Positions 12,913 to 28,500 of a DNA stretch of 64,000 nt are shown here, in pieces. Made by a program: the position numbers and the translations under genes. This DNA comes from Epiperipatus broadwayi (lineage: Eukaryota > Onychophora > Udeonychophora > Euonychophora > Peripatidae). Numbering within the stretch: the first letter of the stretch is position 1; each line of letters starts with the position of its first letter. The notes under the pieces are model-generated. The model searched no databases and had not been told where the DNA came from. It was given only the letters and a program-made list of their open reading frames with translations. The stretch spans positions 372,001 through 436,000 of the forward strand of contig JAQFVV010006713.1 of assembly GCA_028023455.1 (NCBI GenBank). The letters run 5' to 3'.

Positions 12913-13569
12913 AATGAGATATTTGGGGCATGTATAATGCCCTTATCTTAAAACTCTACTTTGGTTACTCATAATAACCTATGATGATCTATCAAATTAA
13001 TCACACTGTTAAAGAATAAAATTAATCACCAAGAAAAGTATAAAAGCAATATAAATCATATCATAGAAAAATAAAGACAACCAGTGATCAATGCAAAAAA
13101 AATATAATACATGAATAGGGATATTAAGTTTGATGAAGGTACTACAATTAATGCTCAAATGAAATTAGGATACCTTGAGACTAACTAAAACACTAGGAGT
13201 CAATCCATACCAATAGATGGGTGCTCTGATATTTAGCAAGACCTTTATGAATCCAGTAGGAATGGGAAGGAGGTTAATAAATAAATCGATATGACATCTA
13301 TAACAGAGACACATTGACAGGTAAGTCTTGAACATAAAACCATCAAAGCCCATAAGTCTAGATTATCCCACAAATGATATGGCCTAGTCATAAGAGAGAT
13401 GATTAAAGTGCTCCAAATCAGCTGTAATAAAAAATGAAGCAATTTAGAAATAGGTGTAACAACACTTCATCCAATCCAAAAATAGACCTACATTAGAGGC
13501 ATACCAACACACTTATGAGTGTTAAAACTTTAGTCATAACTTAAAATTTTAACCTGTAACAGTAGGAGA

Positions 13570-14120
13570 ATTGTAAATGTAGCTTACAACCAGATTGGAA
13601 CTAACCTTGGTTCATAGTGCATTACTAAACAATGGGAATCAAAGGCAGTATAAAAATGAACTCAATTGATATCCGTCATTTTTTTACTTTGTTCAAAAAA
13701 CACTAGCTGTACAATACCAATTTTAGAAAATAGAATGTTTGATTATTAGAGAATGTGGACAACATATGTGAACAGTCCAAATTATTAGTCTAATCATTGT
13801 AATGGAAACATTAAAAAAAACTACAGCCAATAATTAAATAAAAAAAAAGTTTTAATAGATTCCCACAATTGAATGAAATTTAATCAAGCTGATTTAAATA
13901 TATGTTTAAAACAAAAGGACCATGTGATTATTCAAATGCAAATAAAAAATCAAGAAATTGGCATATATATAAAAATGGAATAATTCATTTCTTATAAAAC
14001 TTTTTAATCAACAAATAGTGAATCAAGAAAAGTTAAATATTTTACAAATTGCAGAATGATGTACTCCAGCTAATTTAATATTGTTGTGAGACCAAAGTGT
14101 TGCTAGCCCTGATTACAGGA
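13570..14120. repeat. Dispersed repeat copy 2 (uninterrupted)
   Basis: Paralogue of 5100-6085 without the ~455-base insert. The join reads GTGCATTACTAAACAATGGG where copy 1 has the extra block. Function and class are unknown. Confidence 0.6.
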
Positions 14121-14639
14121 AATATAGAATCAGAATTAAAAATGGAGTGGAACTAAGGATGCTTCATGTAACTATTTTCTTTTTATTATATTTGAGAGAA
14201 ATGGAAAGACTGGGAAGAAGGGTAGAGATTCTATTAATAGATAGCAAGGGAGTGTATACATTATCAGGTTTTTAATTTGCTGATATGTTTTTGCGCATAG
14301 AAAGTAGGGAAGACATGGCAATTATGATGAAGACATGCACAATGGTGGATAAAGAGATAAGGATTAAATTTAATGAAGTAAAATAAAAAGTAATGATGAT
14401 GAATGCTGGGGAAAGAGTATTTAATTTTTATTGGGGAATATAAAGTTAAATGTGATGAATAGGTGTAACTATTTGGGAATTGTCTTAAGTAATTTGCCTC
14501 GATGAATGAGAGAAAAAAATTGATAAATGAAACAAAGGAAAGAAAGAGATTGATAAATAAATGAAACAAAGGAAAGAAAGAGATTGATAAAAAATTAACA
14601 GTTTTTTCATATAATAAGTATAATGTAGCAAGAATTATA

Positions 14640-15390
14640 TGGGAGTGTCAGTAGCAAGGTTAACTTATGATAACATTGTGTTATGTGTTAGTAAAGGGGT
14701 GGTAGATTACTTAGAAAAAGTACAAAGAGAAGTAAAACATTCATTAGATGCAGATGTGTAGACATAAAAAGATGCAATTCAACGAGAAGTCAGATGGTCA
14801 GATTTTATATGAGAGATGCAAAAAGAAAAATGAAAATGTATGGTAGATTGCAATTTATGGATAGTAAGAGAATAACCACAGTAGTATTTAATTGGGTTAC
14901 GAGAAAAGGACAGGCAACAAAATGGGTGAGGAAGGCAGTATGGTATGCAGAAGATTTGGATAAAGATTTTATGTCAATATACTTGTACAAAAGATAGAAT
15001 GATTGTGTTAGGACAATTGTTGAGTGTTATGGTGACAAAGAATGGGATAGAAGAGTAGATGCATTAATAAAACATGGGAGTTGGACAGATGGAGAATTTG
15101 TATGGAGAGTAAAAAGAGTTTAAATGTACATAGAAGTAAACAGAATATTGGGTGTGAGTTAATTTATGATAATAGCATGGAAAATAGTTTATGTTTAAGG
15201 CTTGAACAAGATCATTAGCAATAAGGGAATAAACACAATAATGGAGGAAATGGAATATGGGTGATTTAGTCTGCAAGTTATGTAAGGAAGTCATGGAAAA
15301 TATTAGGCATGTGTTAATTGAATGTAAATGCCTACAAACAAAGGATACAAATAATGAAGTGATGGAAGAATAAATATAAACAATGTGATT
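14640..15390 (+). pseudogene. Non-LTR retrotransposon (LINE) ORF2 C-terminus, degenerate
   Basis: Conceptual translation with frameshifts gives, in order: GVSVARLTYDNIVLCVSKGV then DYLEKVQREVKHSLDADV; AIQREVRWSDFI; a 67-codon intact frame (14794-14997) with MRDAKRKMKMYGRLQFMDS and KGQATKWVRKAV; and finally DLVCKLCKEVMENIRHVLIE followed by C. The last is a C-x2-C...H...C zinc-knuckle typical of the C-terminus of LINE reverse transcriptases. The 'ALRGELGW..F.MR...K..Y.GRL..MD..R' arrangement is characteristic of the post-RT region of animal LINEs. Stops and frame changes make it a 5'-truncated dead copy. The clade cannot be assigned from this part alone. A 3' flank to about 15690 probably belongs to it. 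Confidence 0.7.
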
Positions 15391-15714
15391 ATTCTGAAAA
15401 TAAGTTCTTGTTTTTTATGCTGGGTTTGGAAAAAGATAAGGGGGATCTAGATATAAAGGTCATAGAGTGAACAAAGATGACGTGGAAATGGGATGGAGCA
15501 GGATAGAAAGGGTGGGGAATGGAAAGGAAAGATAAGATGGATAACAGGTTTCTTTGGACATAGTGGCTGAGAGATTCCTAACTCCAATAAAGGAGAAACC
15601 ATAGTGCATTGCATCAGTTTGCCAACCAGCATTGTAGAGTGAAGTCATGGTGCCAGCTATTAAATTCTTTTGTTAAATAAATCTAACTTGTTAGTGGATT
15701 TTTGTAATGGCTCA

Positions 15715-16330
15715 AAAGTCAGAACAATGTCAAATTCTGTTTTCTGTTAAGAAAAATAACAGTTGTATTATTTGATACAGCTTATAAGCAATCTACTCTG
15801 TGGAAAATCAAAAAGTTTATGAGTGGTTTAATAGAAGGATTCAAATTCACCCCCCACCAAATGACCTGGTTAAATCGAATGTCAAGAGAATGCTGCTTTT
15901 TTATGCAAATGGCATTGTTCACACAGAATTAATGTATAGCTCTCAGGTGTTTTCAAGTTTTCAAACATTTGTGTGATTTGTGTGACAAAAATCATCCTAA
16001 ATTCTGGCAAAGTTGGGAGTGATGGCTTAACCACAACAACAGCATGCCAGTTCATTAAATCTTGTGTAGAAAAATTTTTTCAATCATAAACAGTATCATT
16101 CAATCTCACTCCATATGACTTTTTTATTTCCTAAATGAAAAAAAGTCCTCGAATCATTTTATGAATGTGGTAGAGGTGAATAAAAACATGATGAAGGCAT
16201 TTATATCACTTTGCAACAGTTTCAGGATTACGTTGAAAAGTGAAAAACACATTTAGATCAGTGCATTGCATTAAATGAGTAATCCATCGAAGGAGATTCA
16301 ATATATAATATTTAAAAATAAATACAGTAT
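15715..16330 (+). pseudogene. Degenerate mariner transposase
   Basis: The translation, with several frameshifts, keeps mariner landmarks. N-terminal helix-turn-helix remnant: VKFC-like start, then YKQSTLWKIKKFMS. Catalytic-core remnants: LLFYANGIVHTEL (family: VHxEFLP), then an HDN-like region read as WLNHNNS.P, then SISLTPYDFFLFPK (family: YSPDLAP.DFFLFP.LK). C-terminal end: YVEKWKTHLDQCIALN (family: W..RWDKCI...G.Y). The third catalytic Asp region (DFFLFPK) is visible, while the first is Asn/Ala-replaced (FYANG for FFD.RG). Many stops show great age. No terminal inverted repeats were found by eye. It is Tc1/mariner superfamily, DD34D-type by context. Confidence 0.72.
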
Positions 16331-17235
16331 TTTTTATTACAAAATTCCATTTTTGGGAGTATTATGAGGAAATCTGTATCTGCAACCTGATTGAGAGTCC
16401 AAGTTTTTACTGCTTTCTTTTTAATTTGAATCTTCACATTTCAAATAATTTTCGTTTTCATCAATTTTCAGTTGATCACCACTATATTTAAAGGGTAATG
16501 TGGAATTCAAAATAGAATTGAATTCTTATTTCTATTATCATTTTATTCAGAAAAGCATTATAAATACGTCATTTTAATAATACTAATTCCCTTGAATATT
16601 TAAACTTTTCAATTACTTAATTAGTATAGATATTTCCATGTGTAGATATTTCTTTCTCCATTTTAACTTTTTTTTTCTGTATATAAGCACACATCTTTCT
16701 TTTTGGCAATGATAAACCCAGTTTGCATGAACCCTCACTTTAGCAATGGGTAATTTCTTCAACTCTTATTCACATTTTGAATTAATTCAGTATATTTCCG
16801 ACTAAAGCACATATAATGTATCAGTTAACTATAAAAAACAATATTTCATGGAGACGTTAGTGATGTTCTGGCAATTTTTAAAAATGTATATACAACTCTT
16901 GACATTAACTATTTGATTTTAGTCTGTTTTACAACAACCAAAAAATTATTTTTTAAGATGAATGACAAGAACTCTAATATTTATATATTTATCAGGAATG
17001 TTTTCAATTGAGGCATAAAATGTCTGCAAGAGATTTCTTAGTTGGATTTACAATACTTGCAGTGCAAATGATTTCAAAGAAACTTGAAATGACTGCCTAC
17101 ACTATCTAGACATGCTTATATCAATTATATATAAGATGAGGCAAGATTAGAAATGATTAGTAAAAGTTATTAATGTATTTCCATAAAGTGGGTTGTATCA
17201 AAGTTGCAAAGCAGAAAATTTAAAACCTGTCAATT

Positions 17236-18359
<1,124 letters not shown>

Positions 18360-18569
18360 TGAACAAATGATAAAGACATGTATAAGAATTGTGATCTGGT
18401 CCAACTGAAATGCATGTCTTGGGAATCATTTATCTTTTTCATGTGGCTTTAATCAAATGTTTCAGTAACATGTGATAGGGTAACAGTTCAAAATATATTT
18501 AAATATATATTATATGAAGTTAAGCTCTTATAAGTACCTTTAAAAGTAATGTGTATATAAAGTTAAAGT

Positions 18570-19095
18570 AGAAGGGATTTGAACTCAGGCTTTCCAGTTC
18601 CCAACATCTATCCAGTCCATCTTATACAACTGATGAACATGATGATATACATGTGAAAAGGATAAATAATCTCCTATATACTTATTCCATGCTGAACTAG
18701 CACTCCTCAATTGGTCCAGATCCTTATATCACATGAATATATATAATCAGAGCTCAGTTTATATTAAGATAACAATTCTTCAAGCCTTAATGGGTAGGCT
18801 TCAATCCTCTTCACCCTCCTTCTCCCCAGCCATCCATATCATAGAAATCAATGATATGGATGGTTGAAGAATGGAGAAAATTGAAGCCTGCTCATTAAAG
18901 TTTGAAGATTTGCTATCTTAATATAAATTGAACACTGATTATATATATATAATAAGGATCTGGACCAATTGATGAGTGCTAGTTCAGCATGAAATAGGTA
19001 TATTGGAGATCATTATTATTTTACACATGTATCAGTTGTATAAGGTGAAATGGATAGATGTTGGGAGCTTGAAAGCTTGAATTCAAATCTCTTAA
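18570..19095. repeat. ~525-bp palindrome (long inverted repeat)
   Basis: The left arm (18574-18840) pairs with the right arm (18847-19092) in reverse complement almost without a loop. Outer ends are GGGATTTGAACTC and GAATTCAAATCTC; the centre is CCATCCATATCAT / ATGATATGGATGG. The arms differ by scattered substitutions and short indels. Part of the arm (TGCTGAACTAGCACTC) recurs at about 36110-36140. No coding sequence. It could be a MITE-like or foldback unit or an inverted pair of a SINE-like repeat. Confidence 0.8.
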
Positions 19096-19364
19096 TTACA
19101 TTAAATTCATTATAGTTAATATACTTGTATCTAAATATTATAAAGCTAAATTGTAAAATGATTTATATGGTTTACTTGAAAAAGTGTATGTTTCAAATAT
19201 ATCTATAATGCGAACAGTTGGCTGCCTTCTGGGCTAGTGGAAAGATGTAACAGGATTGAATGAAGGTGAACGATGCACTAATAAAAACACAAACTTGCAA
19301 ATTTTTAAAATTTTGTTCATTCTTTTTATTAATTAAATCATTATCTTTAAAATGTATTGAATGA

Positions 19365-19913
<549 letters not shown>

Positions 19914-20407
19914 ATTAATAATATTAATAATTAAATTGTTAAACTATAGTATTTATGTAAAATATTTAAACCTTTAATGATTTATTTTATAATGGTAATG
20001 TTACGTAATTGGAATAATACTCTTGCCACACATAAATTCATCTTCACACACATGCACATATATTAAATTTTCTTTAATAAAGCTTTAACTGATAATTAAT
20101 TTAATTTTATTTACTTTTCTATTGTTTTGTACTTCATTCTGGCTATCCTGTATATATTCCTCAATATAGCACTGTACAATCTATTTAAAAATGTAGCACA
20201 TAAATTTAAATTTTATATTGGAAAAGTGACTTATGATTTTAACAAAGTTTAATGGTGTAAAGCATTATACATTTTAATAATGGAAGACTTCATTGTTTAA
20301 TGATATTACTATAAATTTGTAAAGAAAATTCAAAATTTTGTATTAAAAGAGTAGTTATATAAATAATAAAATTATCTGGTTATCCCAACAATTGTTAATA
20401 TATATAT

Positions 20408-22580
20408 TGTAACGATCCGGAGAATAGCACTTAACGTAATCTGCACTACAAGGCGCCATCTAGGTATTTGAACCTAGAAAAATTTATACAGTAGGCAGAT
20501 ACGTAAGTAAAAAAAAAATTTTTTTTTTTCTTAAATTTTGATTCCGGTCGTTAGCCCAAGTCACTAGCTCAGGGAGTAGCAGAGATTTAATAATATAATA
20601 TAAGAGTATATATATAAAAAAGAATAAAATAAGCCACTGCCAGTAATTAGCATAGAAACATTTATTTACGCACATATATATATATATATAAGATTGAAAA
20701 TTGTTTTAGTATCAGTTTACATTTTAACATTATTTTTTTTTAACTTTACTTTAGATTTTTAATTTACATTTTAATTTCTATTATATTATAAGTTTACATT
20801 TTAATTAAGTTCGCACAGATGGGATTATAAAAGCTTGTTTTAATATGTTGCATATAGATCTGTTACATAGATTACATGGTTAAAAACATTTCAAAGTAAA
20901 CATAAACGATCAAAATATAAAATCATTGATACTGACAATTGCAGAGGGAAATTTATAAGTAACCCAATAGTATTCACCATAAGATACTTGCATTGTCACC
21001 AATGACTTAAAAGACATCCGAATAAATACATTTTAGATACTCACCATAAGGTATCATTATTTATCGAATGTCTATATATTTTGATCAAATATGAAGCTCC
21101 AAAACATACTTAACCGATAACCAATCCATGCAAGCGTCTATAAACAACTTAAATTTAATGCATTTTTATTTAGGGTCGAGTATGAATAGACTACATAAAT
21201 CTGCATTTGAAAATAAAACATTCTATCCCCATTTAACCTTAGGCTAAAGGTTCGCAGCCAAAACTGGCATCAATTTATCTGATATATCAATGCATTCAAT
21301 GTAATACGAAATACGGCAGCACCAAAAAGTTAAGAGAAGAAATTGCCTCTCATCAAATAGGAATATGACATCTATCTGACAAGAGCAATAAAAAAAAAAA
21401 CTCCATAGAAAGGAACTGCATTCTCCATCTTATAATTCCTTCCATAGGCAAACGGGTTAGTGCGGCGTATGAAACGATTCTGCCCGTAGCGAATCTGATA
21501 TTACATCTACTAATCACACCAATATATCCAATCCATTGACCCAATTCAACAACGACACAAATAACCTAAGATTACCCTCCCCTAATATAACTTTACAAAT
21601 CTATACAGCCATTCATGTCCGACTTAAGTTTAACATTGATATATTTTAAGTTATCGGAAAACAGAAATCATAAATAAACTTAAAGAACAAAATTAAATAA
21701 ATGGAAATGATTTTAAACAAATAAATAAAAAATACATCAAATAACATTTTAACTACTTTAGTCAGACAGGAAACTAATGCAATTATTTTAAATATGAAAA
21801 GTTTTTAATTTAATGTTCATTAATTGTAAAGTTCTTACGGTTTTAAACAGTTCATCTTTATCTGTTGTTAGTAAGATTGAACCGGAATTCCCACGCCGTC
21901 CTGAAGATATTGGTATACATTTAGCTGTTGTTTATTTATTCATTCAGAGGTTTTTTAATTTAGTTGGTCCTCAATGTAGAAAACGATGTTTCACTCCCTT
22001 TTCTTTAACAGCTGAAGGAATTGAAAGTGCCTCTTTCAATCCCTTCACCTCCAACTCCGTACTAATACATATAGTCACATCGTAATAATCATTAATCCCC
22101 TTATAAATTTCAAACTTGTCCTTTTATATTAATTTGAAGGATCCAATGGACGTTACGTCATGATGATAATATGGCCCTTTCGCTGAGGTCCGATTCCATT
22201 GTTTTTCATTCATTGGCTATTTGTTTCTATTGTTTTCCTATCTGACCGATGTTTTGACATTTAAATGCCCAAGGCTAGTTTACATTTCTAATTAAAACAA
22301 TCATTTCCATTTCTGATTAATTAATGTGCTTTCCAAGATTAAAGATATATTTTTATCTCTAAATCTTTTTAGGTTTTTGTTTTTAAAATACCTTTCTATT
22401 TTTAATAAAGTTTTATTTTAATAATTTTTTTTTTTATCTGTGCGATTTATATATACGAGTTTAAGATGATATTTAATTTCAATTTTTAATTCTTAAAGAA
22501 AATTTTTAAATGCGAACTTTTTATTTTTCTTTCATGATTAATAATAAAAAACAATGTAACGTACGTATGTGCCCGTTACA
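20408..22580 (+). repeat. Solo LTR, TGTAACG family, copy 2 (both ends intact)
   Basis: A 2.17-kb block with perfect terminal inverted motifs TGTAACG...CGTTACA, in inverted orientation relative to 1255-3437. Flanking bases on both sides are AT repeats (TATAT / ATATA), compatible with, but not proof of, a target duplication. An internal 90-codon frame (21813-22085) is not recognisable. The segment with CAAGGCGCCATCTAGG lies close to the left end. No coding interior or second LTR adjoins it, as expected after LTR-LTR recombination. Confidence 0.68.
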
Positions 22581-25500
22581 ATATATATATATGAAATTTT
22601 ATATTCATAATTTTTAATTACTATACATCTAAAAACAAGAGCAATAATAATTTTTTAGCATGTTTTAAAAATCTTGGTCCTTCAATTATCTTTTTCCATT
22701 TTTGGTTTTCTTTTCAAGTTCATTTTTGTTCATGACTTCTCTTCATTTGAGCAGTGGCAGAATCAATATGCGATAAATATAAAACAAAATGACAACTTTA
22801 TTTAAATATCTTAACAATAAATGCCATATTTTAATATGAAGGACTTATTTTTATTAATTCCTTTCCTGTGGTGATTATAATTTTTTATGACATTTCACTA
22901 TTTATGTGATATACTGTAATGTAATGTCAGCAATCATTTTATTCTTCCCCTTAACAATATTTAGAGAAGTCAATCAATGAACAAGCAAATGTTAAAACAT
23001 TTAATGACTAAACAGATTTCGGTTTTAAATATGAAAAAAAATAATTTAATGATTAAACAGGTTTGGGTTTGAAATATGAAGAATTTATTTGAAGCTAAGT
23101 ACTTTCGATACCATATAATATCATAATCATAGTACAATAAAAAGGATTGTCATCTGTAAATAAAACATATAAAATGAAACATATTTTTAATGTTACATTT
23201 TAATATAAATAAATATTTCCAACAATATTTATTTATTTATTTGCACAAAAATTATAGAGCCATTAAATTTTTTAAAAAGTATTCAAATGATTACTCATTC
23301 ATGAAGCTATGATCAGAGATGATAGATTGAGTTTTGATCTTTAGCTGTTACTTACAAGATGGAAAAACAGAAGTACACACTCATATATATTGTAATGATA
23401 CAAAGATGCAAAGTATAGTTTCATATTGGATGACTATATAACTGAAAAAAAAAATCTCGCATTGAGCTTGATAAAATATAACTGTAAAATGATTTTAATT
23501 ATTGATATGAGTTATAAAAAAAGATAATGATGATGATAGAATATCATAAATCCATTTTGTACACAAATTATTTTACAGTAAGAACCCAAATGACATTAGA
23601 TTATGTGTATGTGTGTGAATATATTATGCATAAGACAAAATAATCTTTGCAGATATAGCCGACATTCATCACCATAAGGCACCACTAAATTTATCATCTA
23701 TAATTTTTTACATCAAAACATTCATCTTCATTAGGGGTCTGATCACTGATATTTATATAAGAAGTTATGATTTATGGCTAAAGACACTGAACCATAGATT
23801 CCTAAAAAACTCTCCATCATTATGAGTAATTTATTATTATGTCCAATATATCATGGAGATATAAAGGCTCCTTAGAATATTCAGTGAGCCTCAATATAAG
23901 ATAGTAAAGTAATAATAATAATAAGTAATAAAAGAGACCTACTAAATCATCAAAATAAAATTTATTAGAAATATTTTGTTTTGCTAAAACTCATACTGAA
24001 ATGATTTTGAGTTGTTGCATCCTATAGCTAATCTGGATAATTTATCTGTTATTTCATCTGTTTATTAATTATCTCAATGGGTACTAATTCTAAACCTTCA
24101 GTTATATATGAATTTACATGGCATTTCTAATATCTTATTGAAACCATCTTGAACTAAGTTTCTATAATGAATCAATAATTTCATTATTTAACTAATAAAT
24201 CAGTTGATTGGTATCTTAAAGCTAAGTTTCGTATGTGCACACATATATATTCTAAATTTTACCTAGCAGGTGGCAATAGCACACATTCCAGTCAAATATC
24301 TTATTATAGTTACATGTATGAATATTACATATTTAAATAACCTTAATAGTAAAAATTCATTACCTTGAAAAATGATCATCTTTGTATAAATTAATAATTA
24401 AAACATCATTTATAAATATTTGGACTATATACAAAAGATAATAATCATGCAAATAATCAATTCTATTAAATTCTACTTCAAAATCTAAGAGTAAATGCAT
24501 ATATCGTCAACCCTTCAGTATGCATCAAAATATATCTATAAAATATGGCACATGGAGTCTTTAGAAAATACTTTATTAAATACATCCAACTACATCAATG
24601 TTTTCTTTATTATGTGAATGCATATGTAGGGAAATTGGGAGAGATAAGTAATGAGACTCTTTATATATTTTTAAACTACTTCTATATCTATATATGTTAG
24701 TAGATATGAAAAGACTTTGAATAATATATTTTGGAATTAAGGGGATATTTTATTAATTTCAAAATATATTTAAATAATCAAATATTCTTTAATCTCAAGG
24801 GTAAATATAATATTTCATTAAGCATAACGTGATTGAAATCTATTATGATAAGTAATTAAAATAAATAAAACAATATAAAGTTAAATTAAAAAAATCATTT
24901 ACATTTTATTTACAATAAAATTGAGATACAGGTAATCAAAAATAAGATTATTAACTTTTATAATTCAACTATTATCAAAAACTGTAATTTATTGTGGTAT
25001 TTACATGAAGAAAATGAATAAATAGCAAGGTAAATCCTTTTCATAAATTCCGGTTGAAGTTCTGGAAAAAGAAAAACTAAACAAAAGGATATTATTAGTT
25101 ATCTCTTAAATATATTATTATTTTTAATATTTAATAATCATTTGGTTTGTTTTCTGTTAAGATGCACAAATGTAATGTATGTAATTATCTATCAAGTTCA
25201 TCCATCCACATACAATATTTATGTATATGCACATATATAAAACATTATAGATAGAGTATCACTGGGTAGAAAAAATATTTTAAACATTAAGGATACCATG
25301 ATGAATAATATTTTTGCCACAATTAGGATGGGATCTTCTTGCTCCACACTGTGTGGTTGACAAGGAACCATCTCATATTCAAATGGGTTAGTGCAGAACC
25401 ATGGTCAATATATAAAACTTTATCCATAAAGTGAAGCACAGAGATTGCCTGCCTAAAGCTGGAGAAACTCTTTAGAGACATTTGGGCACAGCTTAGGCTG

Positions 25501-28500
25501 TTGGATGAGAATCCCTATGCTCAGATGAATCTTAATTGATTATCACCACATAATCATCAAATAATTGTACTCAATTATATGACATTCTTGAAGTATCAAT
25601 GTAAATTGAAAAAATAAAAACTTCCTAACAATCACAATCTTCGTCATCAAATGAGGAATCTATTGCTCTGACTAAAGAAATTACTTTGTCTAGATTAATG
25701 TAACAAATGGAATTATGTTGTCAAAATTAGAGTAACAATGTAATAAATGTAACAGATGTAATGAATGTAACAAATGTAAACAAAAAAGATTCATATTGTT
25801 ATTGTACATATATATTTCCCTTAATAAAAAAATAAATAAATAAAATAGTTTACCTGATACAACAAAATTTTCTTTGAGTATTCTAAAAAAAAAAAAAAAT
25901 CATAGCATAATGATAATAGATATATATAAAATATCATTTGGCTTTTATTAAAATTCAGTGAAAAGTGCTGATTTTTAAAAATCTCCATGAACAACTAACT
26001 CTTTTATTTTGATTTTGTCAAGACTAATGAAAGTCAAATGTTTTAAATGCAGTTAAATTCTATTAAGATGATTTTTTTTAACCAAGATGATTGAATAGTT
26101 TTTGAAATGTCACACATGGTCGATCCACATATATGTAAACAACGATTCCTTGAGGGTTTCCTTCAATAGTGGTAGGTTTATTATTTTGTAGATAGAACAA
26201 TTTTTTTAAGATTTTTATTTTTATGCAATGATGACTATTACTTTTGCTGAATATAGATGAGATCTTGGCAGATACATTGGCAAGAAGGGTCAAGCAATCA
26301 AAGACTCCTTTCTACTTCATTGGTTTCTAGCCTGATATCCTTTATGTTCAGATGGATTCATTCTATCTTTTCACAAAGACTTTATCTTGTATTTGAAAAT
26401 GAGAGTATTCATTTATAGTTAAAAATCCACAAAGTGCATGTGCATTAGCTTAATGGCTGATTATTACTATAACAGTTTATAAAACATAGCGCTATATAAA
26501 ATAAATATCTCATTTATATACTTTGTTTTATAAATAAATGAGACATCTGAAGATTCCAAAGTTCTTTTAGAAGTAAGTAAAAACTTTATTTTTTTTGATA
26601 TTAAGATCTTTAGAATCACTACTTTGAGATAAACATTGTTGTAACATTTTTAGAATAAATTTCACGTGATGTGATATCTGATTATCATAATAGAGAATTG
26701 CAGACTCACCTTGTAGCACTATTTAGAACTCCTGAGATTAAGCAAATATTTTTTTAAAATATCTTACATAATTTTATACAAAATTTATTAGCATTGAATA
26801 CATATATAAAAAACTCCCAATTTAAATATATATATATATATTAATCTAAATAAAGGTATATACAAATAATGTAATTAAACTAATTTAATTGATATTTGAT
26901 TTATGATTGTGATTCTCTTGATATTTCTTTATAATTTTCTTGAATAATTTATTTGTACTTAATAAAAATAATCAGAAGGTATTGATTTTTTTTAAAACAA
27001 AGGTTTTTTTTTTAAAAAAAGACCTTGTGAGGGAGGGGGGATATAGAAGGACACAAAATTTTTTTAGACAAAATCTCCTATAGGGATATTATTATAATAT
27101 ATTTGTAACTGATTATATCATAAATGTAAAATATATTTGATTTAATGGTTAAAATAATGAAAATAAGAATGATATTAAACAAATAGAGTTTAAATAAATA
27201 AAAAAGATAACGATGAAATACTTTTTTTAAAAATTCTACTGTGAAGTTTTGAAATCATTCTAGATGTATACTTAGAAATTTTTTTATTTTTTATAAGGCA
27301 ATTTTCTTAAGGTTTAACAATCACTTGTTGGTGTTATTTTTAATAATTTAACTGGATAATTTCCATTTGTTCTTTATATAAAAAGTTTCTGTGAGATTGA
27401 CTCGTCTACACACACACACACACACACATATGGGTTTATAAATTTATTAAAGTAATATAGAAATTATAAATCCTTTTTTGTTTTGAATTTATTAATTTTT
27501 TAACAATTTTCCTCACATTGGAAATATAATTTATATTAGAATTTTCCTGGCTAATTATATTGAAATATATTTTTTACTAAGTTTATACATAGTTTGTCTT
27601 TAGGCATGATAAAATTATCCATGTAGCTATTGAATGTGTTTGAGATAAAGATTCTCAGATGTCAGTCTTTGATTACTTAACAGACATAGATAATAGATGA
27701 TTCAGTAATATTTCTAATTATTATTACAGGGCTGCAAACAACAATGACATTGGCCATACCACTCATTTGCCCTATGGTTAAGTTTTATTAACTATCAATC
27801 ATATTACTTTTAAATAGCCACCAATTGATAATATCATTACAAATATTACATTTTCAAGCTTAGTGTGTTCTTATATGGCTTACTTTGAAAATCTATTTTC
27901 AACAAGAATAATAAAAAAAATATGATGATTAATTTGTTGTTTGAGACAAACAATCAATATCTTTATTCTAAATGCAGTCATAAAGTTTAATAAACATATT
28001 TATTAATTCTTATATTTTACAAAAAAATATTTCTCTATTTCAAACAAAATTTAATTTTTTAACATTAATGGACATTATGAAAAATATCTATTAGCATATT
28101 TTTTTAAAAAATTAAAATAAAAAACTTATTCAATTACATTTTTTTCCATTTAAAATTAAAACATTACATTTTTATACAATCTAATAAAAGATTTGAAAAG
28201 AGTTTATAATAATTTAATATTTGTCTGTGTATTATTTATATATATATATATAATCTACAAAGCAACACATCTTGAATTGTTTAATATTCTTAAATGATAT
28301 TATGGATGATGAGAATGGAATAGTAAAACTTTTGCCTAACTAATTTTTCTAAGTATATGTGGAGTTTTACTCTATTTTTTTAATGTAATACACATTAAAT
28401 ACATGACCTTATCATATAATATCAAGTTTGTTTTAAGTAGACTTCATTCATTTATTCAGTGCTTATAATTGGCTAATATCATGCTAATCTTCATTAAAAT

